From positions 372,001 through 436,000 of the forward strand of contig BLLK01000051.1 in the NCBI GenBank assembly GCA_021927905.1: DNA of 64,000 nucleotides, written 5' to 3'. The notes below the pieces were generated by a model. The model was not told the DNA's origin. It did not search any database and was given only the letters and a program-made list of their open reading frames with translations. Source of the stretch: Chaetoceros tenuissimus. Taxonomy: Eukaryota; Bacillariophyta; Thalassiosirophyceae; Chaetocerotales; Chaetocerotaceae. Below, one piece after another: positions 18,261 to 30,610 of the stretch. Position 1 is the first letter of the stretch, and each line of letters opens with the position of its first letter. The position numbers and the translations under genes are program-made.

Positions 18261-19435
18261 AACACTGAGGGTCAACCTTGTAAAGGATTTGTAGCAACCT
18301 CATTGTAGGAAGGAAATTAGACTCAGTGCTCATTCCACTTTACTGGTAGTAATCTTGATGCAGGGAATGGATATGGTGTCATACAGAAAACCACAACATT
18401 TGATGACTTGAGCTTGTGGTAGAAGCTTGAAAGGTTGGTACAGTAGTCCAAGACACTGTGCTTCACTCAGGATAAAAGTCAAGGCCTTGCACACTTTGGC
18501 ATAGTTGGGACAATGGAAGAGACAATCATCTACATGTAACCATACTTAACAAGCTAGGATGTTATCACTATGAATGAGCACCCTGTCTTCACCAAGCCTG
18601 GGATCAAACACATGCTTACAGACTATTTATGTAAGGAGAGAAAAAAGAGCTTGGATACAACAAGGTGATAAATGGAATGGTCAAGTTCTCCTTGGATCTG
18701 AAAATTAGATTTTGTCCTCTAACAAATTCATTCTCAGCAAAAGCTTATGATGCAGCAGGATACAAAGTGTCCAAGAATAGGTTTGGAAATAGCAACATTT
18801 GGAGATAAACATTTGATTTGTTTTGCCAATAAGGAGCATGTAAATAACAATGATTGGATATGGGATGACATTGAAGTTAAAGCAGAGAAACTTATGTACA
18901 TTATGGATGCAAAAAAGAATCAATTGTCTTGACAAATGCTTTTTTACATACCTTCAAGCAAATTCTAAAGGCAAAAGTGTTTTGAATTCTCTGGAAGAAG
19001 AATCAAGGAAGAAAATGAGTAGAACAAAAATCCAATTTGAATGTTTCAGACTTTGCTATTTGTTATGACAATAATCCTTAATCTCTCTTGTCTGGAATAA
19101 ACTCAAAAGATCCTTTTTCTGGATCTTGTTGGATATCAAGTAACTGGTGGCTGAAAAAGGGTGACATCATGGATTTTTGTTCCTTTTTCAACATAATGAG
19201 AGAAATGAATCAATGTTACCTACTGAAGAATTTCATCATGAATTGTCTCTTTTTCCAATTCCTTGTCATAGCTTTGAGCCTTCAAATTTATTAACTGATG
19301 TAAATTACGGTATTCTCTGTATATATTTATTTGTAGTATTTGTATCAATGTATTGTATTTATATATTATATATGATATTAAAAAGATTGTGTGAAGTGAA
19401 AGATATTACTGAAAACACTTCAAACAAAACGAACT
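18260..19435. other. Decayed sequence, no gene supported
   Basis: Short plus-strand frames (18,747-18,932 and others) have no recognised domain. The phrase GTCAAGTTCTCCTTGGATCT near 18,680 recurs near 35,610, so this is probably part of an old repeat family. Confidence 0.4.
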
Positions 19436-19439
19436 CTAA

Positions 19440-20570
19440 AAGATTCTGCAGCTGCATCAGCATCTGCATTATTTGTCTTCATTGAGAAATCCGTACCAGC
19501 AAGTATATACGTGCAGTTTACACGGATAATGTCACTATCAGATTTTGATAGGTTAATAACCTGTGAATTTGACTCGCTAATACTCCCCTCAATTTCACAC
19601 TCATCTGATACAGTGTCATTGTTACGCCAAAAGATTAATGGACGCATCAACTCATACCAAACAGAAGAAGAAGTGTGCTTAGAAAGAACATCAGCAGGAT
19701 TGTCCTTTCCATCGATGTGAAATGGCCTTACTATGCCATGGGCAACGGCTTCACGTACACGATGAAAACTTAAAATATTCCATCTCTTAGCAATCTTTCC
19801 ATCCGACTTAGTAGAACTAATAATTGTAGATAGATTGTCGCCAAAGAGATAAATAGGACCAATGATTGGAACACCTAAAGCACGAGCAGAGTAACGAAGA
19901 TCATGAATTTGATCAACAGCTGTACGTAGCACAGTGAACTCCGAACCATAAGTGGCAGTTTCGACATTAGATTGGAGTTTAGAGAACCAATCCATAACAG
20001 TCTTATTGAATAGGTGAATAATACCAGTGCAACTTCTTCCAGTAATGTAATCATGAAGTAAATTTGCATCAACATAGGTAGTCATCACAATTGGGTTTCA
20101 TTTTGGACTTGGTAACTTCAGATCGTCATAGACACCTTCACTGTCACCATAAAAGTCTCCCCATTCAGGTTGCTTCCACAAGTCATCAAAGTATGAGTAA
20201 TCAGGAATCTCAGTATTGAATTTGATACTAGTATTCTTGAAATGCTCCAAATACCTGTAAATGCGTTTGAGTCTCTCTTAATGACCCTTTCTAGGACTTA
20301 CACGGAACCTCGACATAGTCATAGTAGCAGTTCCAATTTCATCAGCCAGCTTTTGTATTTAGAAAAATTGATTCCAGGAGAGATCTTCAATTTTGTGATA
20401 GCAAAATGTTGTCCAGCTACTGCTTCAAGCATATGTAGATCATAGAGCATATTACCCTCTTCATCCCTTTTAGCAGGTGTTACTGCTATAGGTCTATCCT
20501 TTGCTTTTGCTATTACTTTCTTGGCCAACAATTGGTTGTTTGGTTTGAGTTCAATTTGCATTTTCAAAAA
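19440..20570 (-). mobile_element. Ty1/copia fossil (RNase H end of pol)
   Basis: Minus-strand remnant of the 3' part of a diatom-type copia polyprotein. Family landmarks are VDANLLHDYITGRSCTGIIH, VETATYGSEF, YLFGDNLSTI and KRWNILSFHRVREA, all in the RNase H region, preceded by a linker region up to about 20,570. No LTRs were found. It is truncated and broken, and clearly older than the two LTR elements to its right. Confidence 0.8.
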
Positions 20571-20862
20571 TTATTTCCTTCAATTGGAATACCTCTATGT
20601 TCATTATATTTACTAAGAAGAAAGATTGAAAGCATAATCAAGTCTATCATAACACAATTTTGGCCATCAAATAAGAACATTTCTAAATGAGATATATTCA
20701 ACTTGCATAAGAGAATCAAAAGGATTATCCCTCACATGGATAATCTAGACAATTTTGAGACATTTCAGCAATTCACCAAGGTGAACATAGTGGTTTAGAT
20801 GATCTACCATAAAATAGATAAAAGAAATGCAAAAGTGCAGAAAAAAAAATATGGTTACAAAT

Positions 20863-21010
20863 TATGTCTGAAAAGACTGATAAAGAATCTATAGTCACAT
20901 TCAAAGAGTATATGGACCTTGGGGTCGACTTAAGGTACAAGCTGCTATTAGATTCAAATGGTGTCATAATTGACTATACATGCAAATTTTTAAAGATGTG
21001 GAAGATTCAT
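20863..21010 (+). mobile_element. MULE transposase-like fragment
   Basis: The frame MSEKTDKES.VTFKEYMDLG and RYKLLLDSNGVI closely matches the minus-strand frame at 44,085-44,288, which continues into IWQTATIHANFERNGSFIEI, resembling the region before the first catalytic Asp of MULE transposases. Only about 45 residues remain here. Low certainty on family, high on the internal match. Confidence 0.5.
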
Positions 21011-21260
21011 TTCTCTTGACGCCAGAAAAAGGGAATTAATTATGGCTATGGCCATATATTGCAATTACAATGTAAAATGAAGCTGACATGCTGTTTGTAG
21101 GCTGTTAGCCAATCATATGCACTGAAAGAATTGAGGCACATGTATCTGTCATCAATTTTTGCTTTGACAGTTCTAATTGAAAAAAATATTACCAGTAATA
21201 ATGAAGATCTCCTAGTCAGTGAGTTTTGCTCAATTTCTAAGCAAGGAATAAATGATACAA

Positions 21261-21325
21261 TGGAAGAAAAGTAGTAAAGTAAAAGATAGGAAGGGGAAGA
21301 AAAGAAAGGGATATATGTAACTGAA
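21261..21325 (-). promoter_or_regulatory. TATA/C-T tract module
   Basis: On the minus strand ACATATATCCC is followed by TTTCTTTTCTTCCCCTTCC and a T-rich tail, the dispersed module seen elsewhere in the window. No intact gene follows. Confidence 0.6.
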
Positions 21326-21420
21326 TACTAAACCATTCACAACAAATTCCTTATCAATTTTTCTTTGCTTTTACATCATTCAACTAACATTATGCATTCA
21401 GAAACAAACTTATACAGGTT

Positions 21421-21909
21421 GTGTTTGTACACAAAAAAAACAATATAGAAGATTATCTAAAAGGTAATGAAATACCTCATGATTCTTCTATTTCTTCGTC
21501 ATTGTATTTGGACTTGGATTCACTTGCTGGTGATGCCTTTGCCACAGTTGTTCTTGGGCTTGATGATGATAACAAAGATACAGCATCTGTTCATTGTTGT
21601 TGCTTCTATTCCTTTAATGCTCAAGAAAGTGAAAAACAGGCCAAAGTGATCCTAAATGACATGAAAGACCAGTTGAAAAACAATGGTCTGGAACATCAAA
21701 GAACTGGAGGATCTAGTGGGAAGTTGAGAATGGGTTCCAAAGAACTCAAACTCCGTCTGCATGCAGAAAATTCCTCCCCACATAAGAGTAAAGAAGTCAT
21801 CTGGCTATGTAGTAAAGACTCACTCAAGTTACATATTTACTATATTGGCACAAAGCTGAACAAAGATGATGTAACAAGCTGCAAGCATACGTATTACTCA
21901 ACCCCTTGA
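21421..21909 (+). CDS. Unrecognised 162-residue ORF
   Basis: An open frame with LYLDLDSLAGDAFATVVLGL, a Cys pair cluster (HCCCFYSF) and a Lys/Glu-rich helical stretch (SEKQAKVILNDMKDQLKNNG). Its base composition and surroundings are those of the decayed repeat region, so it may be a relic rather than a gene. I cannot assign a function. Starts with an internal Met not supported by context. Confidence 0.3.
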   Translation: MFVHKKNNIEDYLKGNEIPHDSSISSSLYLDLDSLAGDAFATVVLGLDDDNKDTASVHCCCFYSFNAQESEKQAKVILNDMKDQLKNNGLEHQRTGGSSGKLRMGSKELKLRLHAENSSPHKSKEVIWLCSKDSLKLHIYYIGTKLNKDDVTSCKHTYYSTP

Positions 21910-22299
21910 CCCAGTGGAAGCTTTCCAATGAAATATGAAATGTTTAATGATACTTCCATGGCTACAAACTTTTTGCAGGACCAAACCTTTGGCTGCACTC
22001 ATCATGAAAGGTGTTGAAAAACATTTTAAAAAAAGAAATGACCTACCAAACCTTTCCATATTATTCCTGAAAGCTTGTTGTTTTCATCATGATACCCAAT
22101 ATCTTTGTGAGCTCTCATTGCACTGTGAAGGAATGAGTTATATACACACATTTGGCAATGATTTGGAGGGCAGATTCTTTAAAAGGGGTCAAGACCAAAT
22201 CTAACAAATTTCCAAGCTTCCTCACCAAGAGTAAACACTTCCAGTGGCATTTTTACATCTACCATCAATAGTTGGTCTTCCAGCAGCACCATATTGATA

Positions 22300-23205
22300 T
22301 AATTGGATTGTTGACAGTCCAGGGAATGATATCATCTCAATCTCCTCTGTTGAAGAAAGTTTGGTTGAGGAAATGAAGTATCAAATATATTGACAGCTTT
22401 GTCCCCTTGTAACCCTTTCTCAAGAAAAAGGAAAGTGTCAAAATCATCAGCATAATCATGAAGGCAATCCGTCACAAGTTTTTATTTCTCCTTCTTTGTT
22501 AGCCCATCTCCGCAAATAACCTGCAACTCAGCTATCATCTGCAATAAGCTTCTTTATTCTCTTCTGCAGAGTACACACCAACAAACCTCTTGATTCCTCT
22601 GGTGAAATTGTGATCTACAAATTCTAAGCATGCATTTTTCAATGCCTTCCATATACCATGAGGTCTCTTTTCCAAGGCCTCTTCTCTTGGAACTTTAGTA
22701 GCTACTACATTACCTTATATATATTCCACTGCACAGGACCTTAACACTTGGTCCAGAGCATATCCAAAGTTCATTGAATCAACACTAGTGGTACAGTCTC
22801 CTTGTTGATGTTGTAAAAACTGTAGTCTACTATCCAGTGTGGTCTTTGTTCACTCTGTGGGACTACTTCAGGAGGTGATAGATGGAGGTAAGGTAAGTCT
22901 TTTAATTATATTATGTTATATCGATGTGTCCCACAGCACCCTTAGCTACTAGATGTTAATGTAGATTTGGAAAATGACTTTAGGGCGTTCCAAGTTGACA
23001 CAAGTTCATACACCATAGTGTGTACATCTTCATTTTCATAGTCACTTACCTTCAAAGTCTTCATAAACTCCCACAACTTGTTCAAGAGTTCCCTCAAGTT
23101 CTTAAGTAGATGACTGATAAGCAACACGAAGATGATAGGGCCTCCATAAGCTCCAGGATGATTCTTTAGGGCATCTCTTCTTCCTTCAACAAGTAATCCT
23201 TCAAT
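22300..23205 (-). mobile_element. Decayed reverse-transcriptase element fragment
   Basis: Minus-strand pieces resemble a diatom retroelement: HPGAYGGPIIFVLLISHLLKN near 23,130, then HWIVDYSFYNINKETVPLV near 22,820, similar to the start of some RT domains. It is heavily broken, with no LTRs or ends found. The family cannot be settled; it is old by its degree of decay. Confidence 0.5.
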
Positions 23206-23224
23206 GTGGCATGTATGTATAGAT

Positions 23225-23365
23225 GAAGTTTTCAGAAAGAAAAAGAAAGGGAAGGGAAGGAAAAAGAGAACAAATGAAAACTAAAAAAGAAAAGAAAGGA
23301 AAAATAGGACACATGAATAGTCAAAAAAGAAAAGAAAGGAAAGCATAGTTGGAAGATAAATATAA
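23225..23365 (-). promoter_or_regulatory. TATA/C-T tract module
   Basis: Purine-rich on the plus strand (AGAAAAAGAAAGGGAAGGG and AAAAGAAAAGAAAGG), hence a C/T tract on the minus strand. Its last 45 bp match 17,925-17,960. It lies directly beside the left LTR of the Ty3-type element. Confidence 0.6.
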
Positions 23366-23418
23366 TAAATCTATATAAACATAATACATTGCTTTCTTCA
23401 GTGCACTTGAAAGAGCTA

Positions 23419-23639
23419 TGCCTAAGATATCTAAGTGGGTAAGTTAATTGTGATTAGATTAGTTACTTAAAAAGAGGTCGTTGGCTTCTCGACAGAGAGC
23501 ACAACCCTTCTCCGTATCTTTTGCTTCAACAAGACTCTATCGCCGAAGGGGCTATTGTATCATAAGAATATAGCCTGGATCGTGGCACGATCAGGTCATT
23601 TAGCCGATTATAAATATCCATATCAGAGTATCTACGGCA
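23419..23639 (-). repeat. LTR of the Ty3-type element (3' LTR)
   Basis: Starts TGCCTAAG and ends TACGGCA; differs from 28,646-28,866 at two positions, both G versus A. Confidence 0.95.
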
Positions 23640-26600
23640 GGGTCCTCCACAATCTGTGCAGTGACCTAGAATAAAATAAAAATGAATTGTCTATTCATTA
23701 AATGGTTCAATATGTCTTGATTGATAATCTGTCTTGAGTAACACCTTTCTGGATTGTCACTGTACTGTTGGTATGAATGGCAATGATCTGGTGTGGATCA
23801 CTCTTCTTCTTAGAAAACTTTCTAAGGATACGATTAGTCGTTTTAAGAACTCTGTCTCCGACTTTATATTGATGGGAGATGCGTGCAGCATTCTCTCTTT
23901 CATTATCGCAAGCAATCTGCTTGCGTTTTCTTTCAGTAATCGCTTTCCAGTCGATTGCTTTGGATAAATTAAACATCATATCCCTTCCAAATACAAGTTG
24001 TGCAGGCGTCGCTTGCAATGTTGAGTGGTACGAAGCTCGTACTGCCCAACCAACTGAACTTAAGATAGGTCCCCAAGGATCTATGTAATCAAATTCAAAG
24101 CTATCTAGTTGTTTTGTCTTTATCATATTTTGTACTACTTGATGAACTCTTTCAACAGGTGAGTTACCTTGCGGGTTCTCCGCTTTGGTAGGTCTTGGCT
24201 TTATGTCAAAATCTTTGAGCAAAGTCATGAAATGTAATTTAAATTCAGAGCCGTTGTCACAATCGACTTCTTCTGGTCGAGGATATCTACTCAGCCATGT
24301 TTGTTCGAATATCAAGCTAATTCTAGCTGATGTTTTGTCAATAAAGTCATCTTTATCTTCTTTGACTTTGTCAATACTATAATATGGTACTTGTGCTATC
24401 TCGAACCATCCGGTTGCGGGATCTAACATCGTCATACAAGTGAGCTTCAGCTCTACTTCTTTAATTTCACCGCCAGGCTGTATCTGCTTAGCTGTTATTG
24501 AATATGGACCAATCAGGTCGACATGTACCGTCCTCCATGGTACTAATTCCTTTATTGTTTTCGCAGGTATAATTCCATATCTGCGTTTTTTTTTTATATT
24601 GTTGACAGACTTCACAAGTCTTTACGAAATCTTTAGCTTGATTGGAAAGTCCTTTCCAATAGCATGTTTTCTTTATTGTATTACCTAGACGATCTCCTCC
24701 AGGGTGATTTAAGTAATGATGATACCAATTGAGAGTGCTCTCTCTTAAGGTTTCTGGAACATATACTTTGTCCTTGTACATTATGAGCTCGAATCCATCG
24801 AGTTCTTTGATTTTGTATTCAGAATCCTTTTCATCTAAAAGTTTCTTTATTTTGGAATTTCTTTTCTTCAATTCCTTTTGTTGTTCTTCGCGGAGTAACT
24901 TCTTCTCCAATGGGAAGTCAGCTTGAATACTTCGTACTCGTCTGTTTGCAAATAATTCTTGTATTTAAGTGTCGGTGGACTCAATCTTGTCCTCCTCAAC
25001 ATTGTTGCTTTTCAAGCGACTAAGTGTATCAGCTACGATGTTGTCAACACCGGCAATATGTATAATATTAGATCCAAACTCTTCGAGTAGGAGTCTCCAG
25101 CGCATAACTCTTTGAGATTCACTCAAGGTTGCTTCATAAACTAAATTTTTGTGATCTGAGTAGACATTGATCTCATATCCAAACAGAATATTTCGAAATA
25201 GTTTCAAACATTCAACAATAGAGAGAAGTTCTTTCTCAGTTGTGGTATAATTTCTTTGCGATTTCGATAGTTGTCAACTAAAGAATGCAATAGGCTTTCC
25301 ATTTTGGCTTATTACAGCACCGAGCTGTTTATCAGATGCGTCTGTATGTATATCTAATGGTTTACTCCAGTCGGGGTAGGTTAAGAAGACTTCTTCAGTT
25401 ACCATTTGTTTAAGTTGGATGAAGGCATCATCCATTTCTTCTGTCCAAGTAATTTTCATTTTACCTTTCTTACCAGCTGCAGCATCGATGAGTGGTGATA
25501 GGATATGAGAGCATCGTCTCCACATATCTCTGTAAAATTGTATCATACTGATAAGAGATTTCATCTCTTTCGCTGTTTGAGGTTTATGAAGATCAACGAT
25601 CCCCTGTACTTTCTTTGGATCTGGTCTCAGTCCCTCTTTTGAAATGATGTAACCTAGATAAGGAATCTCCTGTAATCCAAAGCTGCATTTTGAAGCATTG
25701 ACTTTCAGTCCTGCATTTTCAAATCGCTGAAAGATCTCTTCCAGTTGTGATAAGTGTTCATCGAAAGTGCCTGTTCCGATGCAAAGAATGTCATCAATGT
25801 AAGTGCGTACACCTTCAATGTCGCCAATTAAGTCATAAATCTTTGACTGAAATACGTCACCTGAGACAACCATTCCCATAGGTAGACAAGTATATCTGAA
25901 TTTACCAAATTCAGTAACAATGGTAGTAACATCTTTACTACATTCTGCAAGTGGGATTGTATAGTATCCCATATTGAGATCCAATGCTGTCGCAAAGGTG
26001 AATCCCTCTAATTGTTGTAAAGTATCCGCAATTCTTGGGATTGGAAAAGGCTTTCGAACTACTAGTCCATTAACCTTCCGGAAAACTGTCACAAATCTAA
26101 CAGTTCCTTCCTTCTTTGGAATAATAAATACGGGAGTCCCCCATTCTGATTCATGTACTACTTCTAGTACTCCTATTTTTACAAGCCGTTCTAGCTCTTT
26201 CTTAAAGGTTTCTTTATTGATTTTTGGAACTGGGTACCATCTGGAATTAACCGCTTTTGCTCCTTCTTTTAATTGTATTTTTACTGGATCCGTTTTCCAA
26301 CGTCCGAGTGTTCCATCGAACAATGACTCAAATTTCTTTAAGGTTTTGAGAAGCTTCCGCTTCTGTTCTCTATTTAAAGATGTAGCACTCGCTACAACTT
26401 CTTCTAGGTTTGCTTTTTCATAATTTGCGTCCAAAATCTTTGTAACACGTTCTGTTTCTTCTTGTGTAGCCTTCGGCTCTACTGATCTGAGAAATGTAGC
26501 TCGCATTTCTTGTCTGGTTGGATGTTTGGCTTCCCAGATGTCACTGAAGCTTTTCATAGGAACTAATACATCGTTCCATTTGATTGTTTTATTGCTATGT

Positions 26601-28469
26601 CTTAAGTCGATTTTGAGTTTATTTAGCAGGTCTCTGCCAATGATCATATCATATCCTATCCCTTCTGGGTTAGGATCAACATCAAATTTATGATGGATAC
26701 TTGTTGCACCACCGAATTCATCGAAGGTTACTTGAAGTGATATTCTTTTGTTGCATGCTAGAGATCCTGCTCCAGTCATGTATTCAACATTTTGTTCGAT
26801 CCCAAAATCTTCCAGGAAATCTTGTACGATCTCTTCTTTGATCATCGATCCAGAAGCGCCTTCATCAAATAGAATCAACATATTTGATTTGATCTCTTCA
26901 TGTTTATCATTTGGATTATAGACAGTCGCTAACGAGACTGCTGTAGCATCGCTTGGACCTTCCAAGGGATTATATTTTGTTAGTTTGTTTTTGTTCATTC
27001 GTCTAGAAATCATTCTATCAAATTTATTAGAAAAGGAAAACTTCTTTAAACTTTTCTTTACTTTTAATTTTCTACTTTTACCAACCTTTCTGGCTGGAAG
27101 GACATGGTCCGGAATTGATGTTGATTCGACTTGGTGTAATCAATGATCAGCCTCCTCGTCATCGTCACTGTCCAACTTCTTGATAAGCTTTGCAAGAAGG
27201 GCAGTTTGTTTCTCTTGAGTTGATGCTAAGGACTCGATAGTGTGGAGTTCCTTCTGGTTCCCCAACTTGCCTTGTTTTTCCCATTTTTCTTTCATGGTAC
27301 AATTGTCGCTGTTATGATTGTCGAAGAACTTGCTCTTCGCTTTCTTGCAATACTTGCAAAACTTTTTATCATTGTTGTCATTACGTCTTCCACGCTTGCT
27401 TCCACCCTGACCTTGGTTGGAGTTACTTCTTTTCTTTTGATTTTGCTTGTTTCTCTCAGCTTCTGCTTTCTTTTCTTCCTGGGATGTTCTATCCTCAGCT
27501 TCAAAGTCTGCCATTGCACTGACAAAAGTTGCATCGTCCATCTGATGCCAGTCTTGTTCATATCCACTACGCAAATGCTTTTTGTAGGGTTTTGGTAGTC
27601 CGTTGAAGATTGCTCTACGGATACTCTGTTCGTCAAGTTGTTTTTCTTGGATAGTCCTGTTTGCACCTGCATAGGACTCACACTTCTTCATACTTGGCGG
27701 CTGCATAATCTTCAGCTTATTTGCATATGTCTTCATGGTGTACTCGTACTCCTCGACAGTCATGATGTATGGTTTCACGATCTGAATCATAAAGTAATAA
27801 AAGTGATTCTCATAGGCTTCGCCATGATCTTTCCATAGAATCTTTCCAAGATTCCACATGATAGCTCTCTCATACTCGAGGAATGCTACAATTCTTGCTC
27901 TTTCCTTGGCATCATTGTTCAGTCCCTGACCGTTTGGTAGCCATCTCCCATCAATGAGAGTATTGGAAGTTTTAAGCCAATTCTCAAAGGCTGTTTCGTT
28001 TGTCTTTGTGACATATACATTTGGGAGGCTTGTGTCCACTCCACAATGCTCAAGAAATTCAATTCTCGCGTCTGTCATAGCTTTGACTAAAGCTTGACTT
28101 GCAAGCCCTTTCAGGGTCTTGGCGATGTGTTCAAATCTTTGACGCATCGACTTGTAATCGACCCAACCTTTAGGTTCGAAGATCCCTTGTCTTAAGGTGA
28201 TCAAGTTGTCTAAAAATTGGACTCCTTGTCCATGAAGGTTATTCAACAAAGTGATTGTAACCTTGAGTTCATTTGCTCCATCTGCTCCATGGTTCTCGTC
28301 GATAGCAACGCTAATCGAGTCGGTTTCTGGTTCCTTTTCTTCGCCTTTCGGCTTGAGAGGAACGAATCTCATCTGCACGTTGATACCAGCTTCCTTTTCT
28401 GCACGTTGATACCAGCTTCCTTTTGGCCAGTGTGCTTCTTGATTGCTGTTGCGGCCTTCGCTAACTTCA

Positions 28470-28616
28470 TTGTAGTTGTAGTTGTAGTTGTAGTTGTAGT
28501 TGTAGTTGTAGTTGTAGTTGTAGTTGTAGTTGTAGTTGTAGTTGTAGTTGTAGTTGTAGTTGTAGTTGTAGTTGTAGTTGTAGTTGTAGTTGTAGTTGTA
28601 GTTGTAGTTGTAGTTG
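28470..28616. repeat. (TTGTAG)n hexanucleotide microsatellite
   Basis: About 24 perfect six-base units lie inside the gag part of the Ty3-type element, coding alternating Asn and Tyr on the minus strand. The plus-strand poly-Val reading is a shadow. Confidence 0.95.
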
Positions 28617-28645
28617 GAATCTATCCACCGGCTGTTATATAACAC

Positions 28646-28866
28646 TGCCTAAGATATCTAAGTGGGTAAGTTAATTGTGATTAGATTAGTTACTTAAAAA
28701 GAGGTCGTTGGCTTCTCGACAGAGAGCACAACCCTTCTCCGTATCTTTTGCTTCAACAAGACTCTATCGCCAAAGGGGCTATTGTATCATAAGAATATAG
28801 CCTGGATCGTGGCACGATCAGGTCATTTAGCCAATTATAAATATCCATATCAGAGTATCTACGGCA
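28646..28866 (-). repeat. LTR of the Ty3-type element (5' LTR)
   Basis: Partner of 23,419-23,639, followed by the AGCTA target duplication. On the minus strand this is the promoter-bearing LTR. Confidence 0.95.
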
Positions 28867-28877
28867 AGCTACTCTTG

Positions 28878-29105
28878 AAATGACTGGAGAAAGGAGGACT
28901 CCAAAGGCTTACTCTTGTTTCTTGTACCTTACCTGGACAAGGACAAGAGAGGAGCTTGCCTTTTTGCAGCTGATTTTTGGCATAAGTCACAGTTCTGTTT
29001 CTAAGTACATACATTTTGTATGTCAAATCATCATTCATGTTCTAGTTGAACATCCTGATGCTAGGGATTGCAAATGTACACGGTGTTGTTGTGTCAGCTA
29101 AATCC
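28878..29105 (+). mobile_element. PIF/Harbinger-like transposase fragment
   Basis: LTWTRTREELAFLQLIFGIS and SSVSKYIHFVCQIIIHVL resemble the helix-turn-helix N-terminal region of Harbinger-type (DDE_Tnp_4) transposases of diatoms and oomycetes. Only about 60 residues remain, and the Ty3-type element is inserted directly to the left, so the upstream part may have been separated by that insertion. Confidence 0.55.
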
Positions 29106-29229
29106 TAGAACTAAAATAAAGGAAATGTTTGTAAAGGCTTAATACAAAATGTTGCATCATAGGCATGCTTTCTGTTTGGAAGTTCTGCTAATGCATCTCT
29201 CCAACATCCCTCTCTATTTTCATTATATC

Positions 29230-29400
29230 ATCAGGCTGCATGAATGCAGACTATTTTGAAAGCTGGGTAGAAAATCTCTTGTTACTCTTGGAAATTTTCT
29301 AAAGCTGAACCAATATGCATAGTTGTAATGGACAATGCCTCTGCACACCTGGATCTTTGTGTGGCTGATATTTATTATTGTTAATCTTCTATCTAAAAGC
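29230..29400 (+). mobile_element. DDE transposase relic
   Basis: The frame contains GCMNADYFESWVENLL and, a little downstream, CIVVMDNASAHLDLC. The MDNASAH motif is the second catalytic Asp context of IS630/Tc1/mariner-type or related DDE enzymes. The frame is interrupted and no TIRs were found. Confidence 0.5.
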
Positions 29401-29930
29401 TATCTGATGGGACCTCATTTTGATTACTTGGAAAGAGCATTGGGGAATGACAGAAAGTTAAATAAAAGATAAAGGAAGAAGAGAAAGTAAACTAGATCAG
29501 CTTCATGGTTGTAATCAGTACTGCCTCTGCTTAAATATGCTTGAATTTCCTCTCCATCTTCACATGTTCTAATGTTTTCAACTAAGTCTGGGTTACATGA
29601 GGAATTAAAAGTTGAGCCAGTGTCAAAGATGAGTAGTTTACAAAGTTGTTGTAAAGTAAAATTATAGAGATCTTGATGAAATATGTAACAACTTACTTGT
29701 GTGGGGTTTTGGCACTCAGGTGATGGTCACAAGCATGACAAGTGTGTTTCACCATCTGTGCCAGCTAAAGTTGTACCAGCATTATGATTGGATCTCACAC
29801 AATTACCACCTCGGCCTTCAGTACCTCTACCACAATTATCACTCTTCATGTCTCTGAGCTGCTCACCCTCTGTAACTTACATTCAGCCAACCATGAACCA
29901 TTATTTCATTAATGAGAACAGTTAATTTAA

Positions 29931-30606
29931 GAGCTGGTTCGCGTAAGAACGTACGATTTCTTGTCAGAATTCTAAAAATGAACTTTTTATACTCTGGACC
30001 AATCCTAACACTCAATACATGTAATAATAACTAAATTAAAATCCGCATTGCTTGAGGTACTTATTAGCTTATCGCAACGGGCCGTTTTCGAGTAATGAAC
30101 CGTTATAAATAAGGCATTTCACATTATGCCCTTCATTCGTGCGTCATATACATTATGAAAATTAACTTTTCGAAATCGATGAAGTGTACCTTGTTACTAA
30201 AAAGAATACGCTTGTTCTAATTATGTTGATTGTTTTTTGCCTAGCTATTTGCTTTCAGATGCATTCGACTCTATAAAATCCCTCTTGTTGACTGTTTCAA
30301 GCTCTGTACATATACTTTGTACTGGTCGAGTTAATCGAACAAGAAATTCGATTCTGTGAAATCAAGTCTACGTACTGCTCCCGCGTGAAATGGGGATTTT
30401 CAAACATGAAGTGGTGACTTTGCAGGTTAAGTTACTCGAAAACGGCCCGTTGCGATAAGCTAATAAGTACCTCAATAGATGCGGATTTTAATTTAGTTAT
30501 TATTACATGTATTGAGTGTTAGGATTGGTCCAGAGTATAAAAAGTTCATTTTTAGAATTCTGACAAAAAAGTCGATTTACCCGTACGTTCTTACGCAAAC
30601 CAGCTC
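29931..30606. mobile_element. Foldback MITE with TTAA target duplication
   Basis: The arms at 29,931-30,095 and 30,432-30,606 are inverted repeats beginning GAGCTGGTTYGCGTAAGAAC and ending in CCGTTTTCGAGTAA. They are nearly identical apart from one roughly 10-bp indel and a few substitutions. TTAA flanks both ends (29,927-29,930 and 30,607-30,610), the target of piggyBac-superfamily elements. The 336-bp centre has no long ORF. It is non-autonomous and would depend on a piggyBac-type transposase. Confidence 0.9.
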
Positions 30607-30610
30607 TTAA

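Larger units (their letters stand above)
23419..28866 (-). mobile_element. Young Ty3/gypsy LTR retrotransposon
   Basis: A 5,448-bp element on the minus strand with 221-bp LTRs (TG...CA) that differ at two positions and a 5-bp target duplication AGCTA (23,414-23,418 and 28,867-28,871). Parts, from 5' to 3' on the minus strand: gag with N-terminal Asn-Tyr polymer and a terminal zinc-binding region (about 28.6-27.1 kb), then aspartic protease, reverse transcriptase, RNase H and integrase with an HHCC region and DDE core (about 27.0-23.7 kb). The protease-RT-RNase H-integrase order defines Ty3/gypsy. The pol region is broken about three times. LTR identity near 99% indicates recent insertion. Confidence 0.93.

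Noticed and set aside
28470-28616. CRISPR-like array
   Set aside because: It is a simple hexanucleotide microsatellite without spacers, in a eukaryotic LTR element.
28217-28642. Plus-strand ORF with a long poly-Val run
   Set aside because: It is the complement of the hexanucleotide array inside gag on the other strand.
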